Shown one piece after another: positions 55,093 through 63,771 of a DNA stretch of 64,000 bases; the stretch's first letter is position 1; each line of letters starts with the position of its first letter. A program made the position numbers and the translations under genes. Source of the stretch: Spirosoma taeanense (GTDB lineage: Bacteria > Bacteroidota > Bacteroidia > Cytophagales > Spirosomataceae); assembly GCF_013127955.1 (NCBI RefSeq), contig NZ_CP053435.1, positions 3,819,001 to 3,883,000 of the forward strand, in the 5' to 3' direction. A model generated the notes under the pieces. It saw only the letters and a list, made by a program, of their open reading frames with translations. It made no database searches and had not been told where the DNA came from.

Positions 55093-56432
55093 AGCAGCCA
55101 GCGGACCAGGCATAAACAGGCGAAAGTTGACAGTCCCATCAGAATCGTCATGACACTATAGGTACGCAGCATGGTTGGCGTATCGACGCGCCCGAAACGG
55201 GCCACCACCCAAAAATACGCATCGTTTGCATGGGAAACCGTCATCGAACCGGCGCCCATAGCTGCCAGTGCCAGCAGCCGGTCCCAGTCGCTGCCGAATC
55301 CGAGAGCGGGCAGTAAGGGCGTCAGCATAGACGCGACCGACATCACGGCGACGGTTGAAGACCCCTGCGCGGTTTTCAATACAACTGTCAGCGCAAACGG
55401 AATCAGCAAACCCAGTCCCAATAGTCCCTGCTCGGCCGACTGTGTCAGGGCGGCAAGTTCCGTTTCGACGCCAATGTTCTTGATAATTTCTCCGAACGCG
55501 CCACCGGCCCCTACGATAGCCAGCACCGGCCCAGCCTTCACAATGGCCTCTTCAATCAGTTCGTTGAATACAGATTTAGTCAGCCGCTGGAATAAGGTTA
55601 GCGCGATACCGATGCCAACGCCTAAGGCCACGATTGGGTCACCGACAAAATCGACAAACGACTTTACCGGACCCGGATACACAGCCGGAGTGAGCGAAAC
55701 AATAGATTTCAATGAGATCAGGCCAATCGGCACCAGGATAGCCGCCAGCGCCCCACCCGCCGACGGCAGTGGTTGACCGTCCGAATCGGCAACTGCAGGC
55801 AGGTCGATGGGTGCAGTCATCTGCGTGCCGTAACGCTTACCGGCGAAGTTTGCCCAGACGTAACTCACCACGGTCGGCGGCAGCGCCAGCACCGATCCCA
55901 GCAGGATCATCCGACCCGTATCGACACCCGTAATGCCCACGGCAGCCGTAATCCCCGGATGCGGGGGCACCAGACAATGAACCGCATACAGCCCACCGGC
56001 CAGACACAGCACCAGCTGTAACGGACTGCGCTGAAGTCGCTGCGCGAGCGTCAGGACCAGACCGCTGAGTACGATAAACCCCGAATCACAGAAGATAGGC
56101 AGACCAACCAGAAATGCCATGATGATGACGGCCAGCGGTGCCCGGCGTTCGCCAACGCGGTAGAGAATGGCGTTGGCCAGACTAAGCGTAGCCCGGCTAT
56201 GATCGAGTAAGGCCCCCAGAATTGTCCCCAGGATGACCAGCAGGCCAATTTTTTCGAGCGTGTGCCCAAATCCGGTCCGCAGGTGCGCGAGCACATCTGT
56301 CGAGGATATACCAGCCAGCAGCCCCACCGCGATGGTCAGGCCAAACAAAACCACAAACGTATGCAGCCGGACGCGCGAGCTGAGCCAGATAATGGCCACA
56401 ATGCCCAGCAATAAGAGCAGGAAAGGATTCAT
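55089..56432 (-). CDS. GntP family permease
   Basis: A 447-residue inner-membrane transporter of the GntP family, members of which carry gluconate, fructuronate, glycerate or related sugar acids with H+. About twelve hydrophobic helices are visible, with family motifs GLPIFCDSGFIVLSGLV and HPGITAAVGITG. I chose ATG at 56432 (MNPFLLLLLGIV). It overlaps the glycerate kinase start by an ATGA junction, which suggests that its substrate feeds the kinase. Glycerate itself or an aldonate is the likely cargo. Confidence 0.92.
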   Translation of the reverse strand: MNPFLLLLLGIVAIIWLSSRVRLHTFVVLFGLTIAVGLLAGISSTDVLAHLRTGFGHTLEKIGLLVILGTILGALLDHSRATLSLANAILYRVGERRAPLAVIIMAFLVGLPIFCDSGFIVLSGLVLTLAQRLQRSPLQLVLCLAGGLYAVHCLVPPHPGITAAVGITGVDTGRMILLGSVLALPPTVVSYVWANFAGKRYGTQMTAPIDLPAVADSDGQPLPSAGGALAAILVPIGLISLKSIVSLTPAVYPGPVKSFVDFVGDPIVALGVGIGIALTLFQRLTKSVFNELIEEAIVKAGPVLAIVGAGGAFGEIIKNIGVETELAALTQSAEQGLLGLGLLIPFALTVVLKTAQGSSTVAVMSVASMLTPLLPALGFGSDWDRLLALAAMGAGSMTVSHANDAYFWVVARFGRVDTPTMLRTYSVMTILMGLSTFACLCLVRWLL

Positions 56433-56538
56433 GGATAGACAAACGTCGGAACTTACCGCCAATGAACCAAGCCCCGGTCCCGCTTCACTTCCAGAGAATT
56501 TCGTTCAGGCACTATCGCATCCAACCGAACGATCTGAT

Positions 56539-57405
56539 TTAATGCACCGCCCGGCTGCGCACCTTTCCGCCGACAACATCATCAACGGCGTGTTTGATGA
56601 TGAACGCCTTGTCATCAATCCGGTTGATTGCATTCGTCAACCTACTGACCTCCAGCCGTGTAACGACTACATAAAGTGGGTTGACTGTTTTATCGCGCAG
56701 GCCGCGCTTACCAAAGCCTTCTTCGCCTTTGAGGGTCGTAACGCCCCAGCCCAGGCGGGTAATTTCGTCGCGGACGGCTGCCTGCTGATTCGAGATAATG
56801 ATAACGGCCGTGTATTCTTCGATTCCGTGGACCAGAAAATCAATGGTTTTGGAAGCTGCGAAATACGTAATCATCGAATACAGCGCCGATTCAATCGTCA
56901 GGAAGAAGGCTGCCGCGCCGAAGATCAGGACGTTCATTACCAGAATTACGTCGCTCACTTTCAGGATTGAACTCTTGCGGCTGATGAGCAGAGCGGCAAT
57001 TTCGGTACCGTCGAGCACGGCACCACCCCGCATGGCCAGTCCGATACCCGCGCCAATAAAGAATCCGCCGAAGGTAGCCGTCAGCAGCAGGTCGGGCGTA
57101 ACGTCCGGATAGGGAACAACGGCGAGACACAGCGAAAGCCCGGCGATAGCCAGCACGCTCCGAATGGCAAACTGTCGGCCCATGCGCTGATAACCCAGGA
57201 TAACAAACGGCAGGTTGATCACCAGAATCAGCCAGGGCAACGGCAGATGCAGAATACTGGCCAGCAGCATCGACACACCCGTAACGCCCCCGTCAATGAA
57301 GCGGCTTGATAGCAGAAACCCTTTCAGGCCTAATCCGGCACTCAGGATACCGGCAACGATAAGAATCATGTCTTTAATAATACGTGACGTAGTGGAATGG
57401 GTCAT
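56539..57405 (-). CDS. YitT family membrane protein
   Basis: A membrane protein of 288 residues with five to six N-terminal helices (about residues 10-170) and a C-terminal DUF2179 domain (about 195-275: YTAVIIISNQQAAVRDEITRLGWGVTTL). This layout is that of the YitT family, whose function is not settled. The gene is divergent from uxuA and 106 bp upstream of the GntP gene on the same strand, so it may be co-transcribed with the permease. Confidence 0.92.
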   Translation of the reverse strand: MTHSTTSRIIKDMILIVAGILSAGLGLKGFLLSSRFIDGGVTGVSMLLASILHLPLPWLILVINLPFVILGYQRMGRQFAIRSVLAIAGLSLCLAVVPYPDVTPDLLLTATFGGFFIGAGIGLAMRGGAVLDGTEIAALLISRKSSILKVSDVILVMNVLIFGAAAFFLTIESALYSMITYFAASKTIDFLVHGIEEYTAVIIISNQQAAVRDEITRLGWGVTTLKGEEGFGKRGLRDKTVNPLYVVVTRLEVSRLTNAINRIDDKAFIIKHAVDDVVGGKVRSRAVH

Positions 57406-57479
57406 AGAGGAGATTCTGCGGGTGTTTTTAGGGTAAACGGCCCCGGCCCGCGTCTTTGTTCAGGAAACAAACATAATTC

Positions 57480-58691
57480 ATGGCTTTAGAGCAAACATGG
57501 CGGTGGTTCGGCGAAGCTGATCCGGTTAGCCTGTGGGATGTCCGGCAGGCAGGTGCTACGGGTGTTGTTTCGGCGCTGCACCATATTCCCAATGGGCAGG
57601 TCTGGCCCGTTTCAGAGATTCAGCAGCGAAAGGCAATCATCGAACAGCACGGGCTGACCTGGTCGGTCGTTGAAAGTGTGCCGGTGCACGAAGACATAAA
57701 AAAACAGCAGGGCAACTGGCAGACGTATATAGACAACTACAAGGAATCGCTCGTGAACCTGGCCCAGTGCGGCATCGACACGGTCTGTTACAACTTCATG
57801 CCTGTACTCGACTGGACCCGCACCAACCTTGACTACCCGCTCCCCGACGCCTCAACGGCGCTGCGCTTCGACCTGACCGAATTCTGCGCCTTTGAGGTAT
57901 ATGTTTTAAAGCGACCCGGTGCCGACCTGCATTATCCGGACTCGCTCAAACAGGATGCCCGACGCTGGCTCGACAGCGCCAGCGAGACTGACCTGAAACG
58001 GTTGACGCGTACGCTCATCGCGGGTCTGCCGGGCAGCGAGGAAAGCTTTACGCTCGACGCCTTTGCTGACGCCCTGGCCACCTATAAAGACATTGGCGAT
58101 CAGGAGCTGCGTAATAACCTCTACGAGTTCCTACGCCAGATTACGCCCGTAGCCCAGGATGCCGGTATCCGGCTGGCCATCCACCCCGACGATCCGCCGT
58201 TTCCGATTCTGGGTCTGCCGCGCGTGGTCAGTACAGAAGCCGATGCCCGCCAGCTCCTGCGGGCGGCCAATAGCCCAGCCAATGGGCTGTGTTTCTGTAC
58301 GGGCAGCTATGGCGTCCGGGCCGACAACGACCTCGTCGGCATGGCCGAACGGCTGGGCGACCGCATTCATTTCATCCATCTCCGCAGTACCCAGCGCGAA
58401 CACACCGAAGGGCTTCTGGAAAGCAGCTTCCACGAAGCCGACCATCTGACGGGCGACGTCGATATGTACGGGGTAATGCGGGCGCTGCTCCAGGAGCAGA
58501 AACGCCGGCAGGCCGAGGGACGTCCTGACCTGCGGATGCCTTTCCGGCCCGATCACGGCCACCGGATGCTCGACGACCTGGCCAGCGGCAAGCCAACCAA
58601 CCCCGGCTATACCGCCATCGGCCGGCTGCGCGGACTAGCCGAACTGCGTGGGCTCGAAATGGGTATTGAACGAAGCCTTTTCCAATCCTGA
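57480..58691 (+). CDS. uxuA: Mannonate dehydratase
   Basis: UxuA dehydrates D-mannonate to 2-keto-3-deoxygluconate in the hexuronate pathway, using a Mn2+ or Fe2+ centre. The N-terminus [32 protein letters not shown] is nearly diagnostic. The metal ligands are seen as His in [10 protein letters not shown], Cys in [12 protein letters not shown], His in FIHLRSTQ and Asp in [11 protein letters not shown]. At 403 residues the length is normal. The next gene, 29 bp downstream, encodes the isomerase of the same pathway. Confidence 0.96.
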   Translation: MALEQTWRWFGEADPVSLWDVRQAGATGVVSALHHIPNGQVWPVSEIQQRKAIIEQHGLTWSVVESVPVHEDIKKQQGNWQTYIDNYKESLVNLAQCGIDTVCYNFMPVLDWTRTNLDYPLPDASTALRFDLTEFCAFEVYVLKRPGADLHYPDSLKQDARRWLDSASETDLKRLTRTLIAGLPGSEESFTLDAFADALATYKDIGDQELRNNLYEFLRQITPVAQDAGIRLAIHPDDPPFPILGLPRVVSTEADARQLLRAANSPANGLCFCTGSYGVRADNDLVGMAERLGDRIHFIHLRSTQREHTEGLLESSFHEADHLTGDVDMYGVMRALLQEQKRRQAEGRPDLRMPFRPDHGHRMLDDLASGKPTNPGYTAIGRLRGLAELRGLEMGIERSLFQS

Positions 58692-58720
58692 CCGTAAACC
58701 GGATCTAACCAAAAGACCCA

Positions 58721-60169
58721 ATGGCACAAAAGACATTTATCACCGACGACTTTCTTCTGCGCACTGAAACTGCCCGGCAGCTTTATCATGATTACGCGGC
58801 TTCCATGCCGATCGTTGACTACCACTGTCACCTGCCGCCCGACCAGATTGCCGACAACCGGCAGTTCGACAACCTGACCCAGATCTGGCTCTACGGCGAT
58901 CATTACAAGTGGCGGGCCATGCGAACCAACGGCATCAATGAACGCTACTGCACCGGCGACGCCGACGACTTCGAGAAGTTCGAGAAGTGGGCCGAAACCG
59001 TACCCTACACGATGCGCAATCCGCTCTACCACTGGACGCATCTGGAACTGCTGCGGTATTTCGACGTCGATATTCTCCTGAACAAAGACACGGCCCGCGA
59101 GATCTACGACCATTGTTCGGGTCGGCTCCGGTCGCCGGACTATTCAGTGCAGAGCCTGCTGAAGAGCATGAACGTCGTGGTTATCGGCACCACCGACGAT
59201 CCAACCGATTCGCTCGAACACCACCAGCGGCTCCAAAACGACGGCTTCGGCATTCGCGTTGTCCCGACCTTCCGGCCTGACAAAGCCATGATGCCCCAGA
59301 ACCCGGCCGCTTTTGCGACCTACGTAACGAAACTGGCCCAGGCATCGGGCATCGACATCACTGACTTTGCCGGTTACCTGACCGCCCTCGAAAACCGCTA
59401 CGATTTCTTTGAGCAACTGGGCTGCCGGGCCTCCGATCACGGCCTGGAACAGGTTTATGCAGAAGCCATTACGTCTGACGAAGCGGCCGAACTGTTTGCA
59501 ACCGTACTGGGTGGCCAGTCGCTTGATCCTGAGGATGTGCGCCGGTTTCAGTCGTTCATGCTCGTCTGGTTCGGGCAGCAGGATCATAAGCGCGGCTGGG
59601 TGCAGCAGTATCACCTCGGTGCGCTGCGCAATAACAACAGCCGGATGCTGCGCGATTTAGGCCCCGATACCGGCTGGGATTCCATCGGCGATTTCAGTCA
59701 GGCGCAGAGTTTGTCACGGCTGTTCGATACGCTCGACAGCACCGATCAGCTCGCCCGTACGATTCTGTACAACCTGAACCCTTCCGACAATGAGGTGTTC
59801 GCAACCATGATCGGTAATTTCCAGGATGGCAGCATACCGGGCAAGATGCAGTTTGGTTCGGGTTGGTGGTTCCTCGACCAGAAAGACGGCATGGAGCGCC
59901 AGATGAACGCGCTTTCGAACATGGGCCTGCTGAGCCGGTTCGTGGGGATGCTGACCGATTCGCGCTCGTTTCTGAGCTACCCTCGCCACGAGTATTTCCG
60001 GCGGATTCTGTGCAACCTGATCGGTCAGGACATTGAAAATGGCGAGCTGCCGCGCGATATTCCCTGGCTGGGTCAGATGGTGCAGGCCATCTGTTACCAC
60101 AACGCCCGCGATTACTTCCAGTTTCCAACTACGGCCGAGCCAGCAGCCTCGCTCCTGACGACGCATTAA
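58721..60169 (+). CDS. uxaC: Glucuronate isomerase
   Basis: UxaC converts D-glucuronate to D-fructuronate (and galacturonate to tagaturonate). The N-terminal metal-site pattern VDYHCHLPPDQIADNRQF, the TTDDPTDSLEHH motif and the C-terminal RHEYFRRILCNLIGQDIENG are typical of this amidohydrolase-fold family. At 482 residues it is slightly longer than the usual 465-470. It forms a two-gene unit with uxuA. Fructuronate reductase, which joins the two steps, is not in this window. Confidence 0.96.
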   Translation: MAQKTFITDDFLLRTETARQLYHDYAASMPIVDYHCHLPPDQIADNRQFDNLTQIWLYGDHYKWRAMRTNGINERYCTGDADDFEKFEKWAETVPYTMRNPLYHWTHLELLRYFDVDILLNKDTAREIYDHCSGRLRSPDYSVQSLLKSMNVVVIGTTDDPTDSLEHHQRLQNDGFGIRVVPTFRPDKAMMPQNPAAFATYVTKLAQASGIDITDFAGYLTALENRYDFFEQLGCRASDHGLEQVYAEAITSDEAAELFATVLGGQSLDPEDVRRFQSFMLVWFGQQDHKRGWVQQYHLGALRNNNSRMLRDLGPDTGWDSIGDFSQAQSLSRLFDTLDSTDQLARTILYNLNPSDNEVFATMIGNFQDGSIPGKMQFGSGWWFLDQKDGMERQMNALSNMGLLSRFVGMLTDSRSFLSYPRHEYFRRILCNLIGQDIENGELPRDIPWLGQMVQAICYHNARDYFQFPTTAEPAASLLTTH

Positions 60170-60218
60170 GTCAGTTTTTAGCCGGCCCGATCGTTTGCTC
60201 CGGGCTGGCGTTTAGTTA

Positions 60219-60271
60219 TCAATCCGGCCTGTTTCTGTATGTCCAGCGACTATAGAAACGGGCCGGATTGA
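60219..60271. terminator. Terminator after uxaC
   Basis: Two 18-base arms (60219-60236 and 60254-60271) pair with a single G-T mismatch, closing a 17-base loop, and are followed by TTCATTTTGG. It lies 50 bp after the uxaC stop codon. Confidence 0.75.
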
Positions 60272-60436
60272 TTCATTTTGGTTATCCCTCATTCCAATTT
60301 GTGATACAGCGTTTCGGCTCGATAAGACCTTGACGCGTCTACCTTTACGCCCAGATCAGGCACCCGGCTGGTGGTTCTGTCGTTGCTGAAAAGCTCTAGA
60401 ACTCACCCGACGCGTGCTCGAAACCTGTATCCCAAC

Positions 60437-61441
60437 ATGATCACCACTGATATTTGCATTATTGGCGCGGGGCCCGTGGGCCTGTTTGCCGTCTTCGAAG
60501 CCGGGCTGCTAAAGATGCGCTGCCACCTGATCGACGCCCTGCCCCAGGTGGGCGGGCAGTTGTCCGAAATTTACCCCCAGAAGCCCATCTACGACATTCC
60601 CGGCTATCCGGCCATCAACGCTCAAACCCTGGTCGATAACCTGATGGATCAGATTGCGCCGTTTCACCCAACGTTTACGCTGGGCGAGCGCGTCGAAACG
60701 CTGGAGAAGCAGGATGACGGTTCTTACGTCATTACAACCAGCGACGGGACTGCTGTACGCTGCCAGGTCGTTGTGATAGCGGGTGGTCTGGGCTGCTTTG
60801 AGCCGCGCAAACCCGACATTGTGAACCTCGAACAGTTTGAAGGCAGGGGCGTCGCGTATATGGTCAAGAACCCCGAGCAGTTACGGGACCGGCGCGTGGT
60901 GCTGGCTGGTGGCGGTGACTCGGCCCTCGACTGGACAATTTTCCTGGCTGACATCGCCAGGGAAGTCACGCTGGTTCACCGCAGCGATACGTTTCGGGGA
61001 GCGCCGGATTCGGCCGAGAAAGTCTTTGAACTGGCTCAGGAAGGCAGGATTAACCTGGTGCTGCAGTCGAACATCACCAGCATCAGCGGCAACGGCCACC
61101 TGAACCAGGTCAGCATTACGGCCAAAGATAAAACCGTAACCAGCCTGCCCGCCGACAATCTGATTCCGCTGTTCGGTTTGACGCCCAAACTCGGCCCAAT
61201 TGCGGACTGGGGGCTTAATATTGACAAATCGGCGATCAGTGTCAACACAACCGACTATGCGACCAATGTCGAGCGCGTGTACGCCATTGGCGATATCAAT
61301 ACCTATCCGGGCAAGTTAAAGCTGATTCTGTGCGGTTTTCACGAGGCCGCGCTGATGTGTCAGAGCGCGTTCAAGTACGTGTATCCCAGCCAGAAACTCA
61401 GTTTCAAATACACGACCGTCAACGGCGTCCCAACGTTTTAA
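60437..61441 (+). CDS. Ferredoxin--NADP(+) reductase, YumC/thioredoxin-reductase type
   Basis: An FAD-dependent oxidoreductase of 334 residues that passes electrons between NADPH and ferredoxin. The FAD motif GAGPVG is at the N-terminus, and the NADPH motif GGGDSALDW lies near residue 156-164; no CxxC disulfide is present, which separates it from thioredoxin reductase. The C-terminal YPSQKLSFKYTTVNGV is typical of YumC-type enzymes. I chose ATG at 60437 (MITTDICIIGAG). The ferredoxin gene follows 29 bp later, so the two likely work as a pair. Confidence 0.92.
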   Translation: MITTDICIIGAGPVGLFAVFEAGLLKMRCHLIDALPQVGGQLSEIYPQKPIYDIPGYPAINAQTLVDNLMDQIAPFHPTFTLGERVETLEKQDDGSYVITTSDGTAVRCQVVVIAGGLGCFEPRKPDIVNLEQFEGRGVAYMVKNPEQLRDRRVVLAGGGDSALDWTIFLADIAREVTLVHRSDTFRGAPDSAEKVFELAQEGRINLVLQSNITSISGNGHLNQVSITAKDKTVTSLPADNLIPLFGLTPKLGPIADWGLNIDKSAISVNTTDYATNVERVYAIGDINTYPGKLKLILCGFHEAALMCQSAFKYVYPSQKLSFKYTTVNGVPTF

Positions 61442-61470
61442 CGGACCACCATTAACGATTACTGAAGAAA

Positions 61471-61791
61471 ATGATTCAATTTACCGTAGAAGACCGCGAC
61501 GGTACCCGGCAGATGCTGGACGTACCCGAGGGTTTCAGCCTCAGTCTGATGGAGGTTCTGAAAGGGTCTAATTATACCGTTCTGGCAACCTGCGGAGGTA
61601 TGGCTCTCTGCGCTACTTGCCACGTTCAGGTACTGGCGGGGCTCGATTCCCTGCCGCCCGCCCAGGACGCCGAACTGGACATGCTGGATACCCTGCCCGA
61701 CTCAGATTTCGACAGTCGGCTTTCCTGCCAGATTCGGGTGGATGAACGTCTGGAAGGAGGCATCTTCCGCATAAAAGGAGCTGAGCAGTAG
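61471..61791 (+). CDS. 2Fe-2S ferredoxin (adrenodoxin type)
   Basis: A 106-residue ferredoxin. Ligands are Cys41, Cys47, Cys50 and Cys86 in the C-x5-C-x2-C...C spacing of the adrenodoxin/ISC type, with CGGMALCATC as the core. It should accept electrons from the neighbouring YumC-type reductase and deliver them to an unknown oxygenase, or to iron-sulfur cluster assembly. No fdx-associated hscBA genes are near, which makes the former more likely, but this is inference. Confidence 0.94.
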   Translation: MIQFTVEDRDGTRQMLDVPEGFSLSLMEVLKGSNYTVLATCGGMALCATCHVQVLAGLDSLPPAQDAELDMLDTLPDSDFDSRLSCQIRVDERLEGGIFRIKGAEQ

Positions 61792-61802
61792 CCGTTTCGG
61801 CT
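61790..61802. terminator. Short hairpin between ferredoxin and RidA genes
   Basis: AGCCG (61790-61794) and CGGCT (61798-61802) form a small stem directly at the ferredoxin stop codon, followed by TTATCC. It separates convergent genes and is weak. Confidence 0.35.
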
Positions 61803-61819
61803 TTATCCTCGAACCCCGA

Positions 61820-62341
61820 TTATTCTACTTCTACGACCAGTTCGATCTCAACTGCATAATTTGACGGCAGCGCGGCCATACCCACTGCCGACCGAGCGTG
61901 TTTACCTTTCTCGCCAAACAGGGCCACCAGCAGGTCGGAGCAGCCGTTAACAACTTTGGGTTGGTCGCCAAAATCGGGCGTGGAATTAACGAACCCCGTT
62001 ACTTTGACGATTCGCCGGACACGGTCCAGATTGCCCAGTTCGGCTTTCAGCGTCGACAGCAGCGATACGGTTGTAATTCGGGCGGCTTCGTACCCCTGCT
62101 CGACCGTCAGATCTTTACCTAGTTTACCGGTGATACCCGAACCATCGGCACGGCTCGATACGTGTCCGGCCAGAAACACCAGGTTACCCGTCCGAACCGC
62201 CTTTACGTAGTTAGCCATGGCTTTAGTAGGCGGAAACAGAGCAAGCCCCATGCTGGTCAGTTTCTGCTCGACGGCCTGCCCGTTGGAGCGATTCAGGAAC
62301 GTAAGCAGCACAAGAGTGAGTACGGTAAACGCTTTTTTCAT
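61820..62341 (-). CDS. RidA family protein with signal peptide
   Basis: A RidA/YjgF-type protein (173 residues). RidA enzymes hydrolyse reactive enamines or imines. The family core is visible as KAVRTGNLVFLAGHVS, and the C-terminal HARSAVGMAALPSNYAVEIELVVEV keeps the conserved Arg at the active site. An N-terminal signal peptide (MKKAFTVLTLVLLTFLNRSNG) suggests periplasmic location, which is unusual for the family. Its ATG overlaps the stop of the upstream GNAT gene as ATGA, so both genes are coupled. Confidence 0.9.
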   Translation of the reverse strand: MKKAFTVLTLVLLTFLNRSNGQAVEQKLTSMGLALFPPTKAMANYVKAVRTGNLVFLAGHVSSRADGSGITGKLGKDLTVEQGYEAARITTVSLLSTLKAELGNLDRVRRIVKVTGFVNSTPDFGDQPKVVNGCSDLLVALFGEKGKHARSAVGMAALPSNYAVEIELVVEVE

Positions 62342-62865
62342 GCGGGTGAAATAAGTTTTTTCATGACAAAAAATTCGAGCGGCTGCTTCGGTATGCCAAA
62401 GCGCGGGTCATCCATCGGGAAAGGTTTTGTTTCGCCGGTAGGCTGATAACCGCGTCGCTGATACCAGACAATGAGTTCGTGGCGGGCCGTGATGACCGTC
62501 ATCGTTACGGCCCGGTAACGCCGTTCGCGGGCCATGTCTTCGGCGGCCGTCAATAATCGCCGACCAATGCCACCCGTCTGCGCTTCGGGCGCCACCGTCA
62601 GCATCCCCAGATACAGCTCATCACCTTTCTGCTCCAGATAAACGCAGGCCAGCAACCGGCCGGCCTCTTCGTACTTGAGGATAGTAGCGGCCGGGTTCTG
62701 CAGCATAGCCCGCAGACTGTCTTCATCGGTGCGGATGCCGTCGAGCAGGTCGGCTTCGGTTGTCCAGCCTTTGCGGGAGCTTTCGCCCCGGTAGGCACCG
62801 TTGACCAGTTTATTCAGGGCCGGAATATCCGCTTCGGTAGCGGGTGCAATAGATACGCAATTCAT
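62338..62865 (-). CDS. GNAT family N-acetyltransferase
   Basis: An acetyltransferase with the GNAT fold. The motif A pattern VAPEAQTGGIGRRLLTAAEDMA binds acetyl-CoA near residues 94-115, and the C-terminal strand ends HELIVWYQRRGYQPTGE as usual. The acceptor is unknown. I chose ATG at 62865 (MNCVSIAPATEADIPAL); the ORF extension begins at a TTG three codons upstream. The start lies only 45 bp from the left end of an IS5-type element, which may have separated it from its original promoter. Confidence 0.9.
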   Translation of the reverse strand: MNCVSIAPATEADIPALNKLVNGAYRGESSRKGWTTEADLLDGIRTDEDSLRAMLQNPAATILKYEEAGRLLACVYLEQKGDELYLGMLTVAPEAQTGGIGRRLLTAAEDMARERRYRAVTMTVITARHELIVWYQRRGYQPTGETKPFPMDDPRFGIPKQPLEFFVMKKLISPA

Positions 62866-62909
62866 TGGGCGCAAAGATAGAGCGCAGAAGTCGTTACAAG
62901 GTTTGTTTA

Positions 62910-63771
62910 GAAGGTGTTTGGGAATTAAGAGAGGTTGAGAGTCGTGTCAACTTTGTTGTGACCAAACGACAAAGCAATGACCAAACAGTGGCAACCACTG
63001 ACCGACTCCCAATGGGCGGCAATTTCGCCCTTCTTCGACCTTAAACGCAAGCGAAAGCATGATTTACGACAGATTATCAACTGCATTCTCTGGCTTTTAC
63101 CAACCGGCTGTCAGTGGCGGAACCTACCCCATGGCTGGCCTCACTGGCAGGCGGTATACTATTACTTCGACAGATGGAAAGCAGATAATCTGTTTGAACG
63201 AGTGAATGCGGCTCTCAATGAGTTGGACCGTAAACAAGTGGATAAAATGCCTACGCCCTCGTTAGTATGCATTGATTCACAGAGTATTAAGTTGAGTCCA
63301 ATGATTGGTAAGGAGCGTGGTCTTGATCCCAATAAACGGGTCAACGGGCGCAAAAGACAATTCATTGTCGACACCGAAGGGCGGCTTTGGGTAGCTCACG
63401 TCCATGCGGCTAACGAAGCGGATGGTCCGGCTGGCTGCATCCTGGTAAGTAGTCTATTGTGGCGGGTTGGTGAGCGCTTGGAGAAGGTGATGGGTGACCA
63501 AGCTTACAATGGCGTATTTGCCAAAGAATTAGCCCACTGGAGCATTGATTTTGAGAAAGCTTCTCGGCCTGAATCGGCTCAGGGGTTTGTGCCAATTGCC
63601 AAGCGATGGGTGGTTGAGAGAACGATTGGCTGGACGAACTTCTTCCGCCGGATCGTCAAAGATTACGAGTATACGCTATCATCTTCGGTGAGTTGGCTGT
63701 ATTTAGCTAATATTCAGATCATGCTGCAACGAATTGGACTGCTTGACCAAAGATAATTCCCAAACATGTTC
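62910..63771 (+). mobile_element. IS5 family insertion sequence, complete
   Basis: An 862-bp element bounded by imperfect terminal inverted repeats: the left end starts GAAGGTGTTTGGGAATTA at 62910 and the right end is its reverse complement apart from two positions, ending at 63771. The host sequence TTA occurs directly on both sides (62907-62909 and 63772-63774), as expected for the 3-bp TNA target duplication of this group. It carries one intact transposase gene, so it may still be active. The intact duplication suggests the insertion is recent. Confidence 0.88.
62977..63756 (+). CDS. IS5 family transposase
   Basis: A DDE transposase of 259 residues. The catalytic triad is Asp100 (CIDSQSIK), Asp174 (MGDQAYNG) and Glu214 (VVERTIGW), the last followed by the Arg/Lys-rich helix FFRRIVKDYE. 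The N-terminal WQPLTDSQWAAISPFF and QWRNLP motif are typical of the IS1031-like branch of IS5. It is full length in one frame, without the programmed frameshift seen in some relatives. It occupies nearly the whole element. Confidence 0.95.
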   Translation: MTKQWQPLTDSQWAAISPFFDLKRKRKHDLRQIINCILWLLPTGCQWRNLPHGWPHWQAVYYYFDRWKADNLFERVNAALNELDRKQVDKMPTPSLVCIDSQSIKLSPMIGKERGLDPNKRVNGRKRQFIVDTEGRLWVAHVHAANEADGPAGCILVSSLLWRVGERLEKVMGDQAYNGVFAKELAHWSIDFEKASRPESAQGFVPIAKRWVVERTIGWTNFFRRIVKDYEYTLSSSVSWLYLANIQIMLQRIGLLDQR

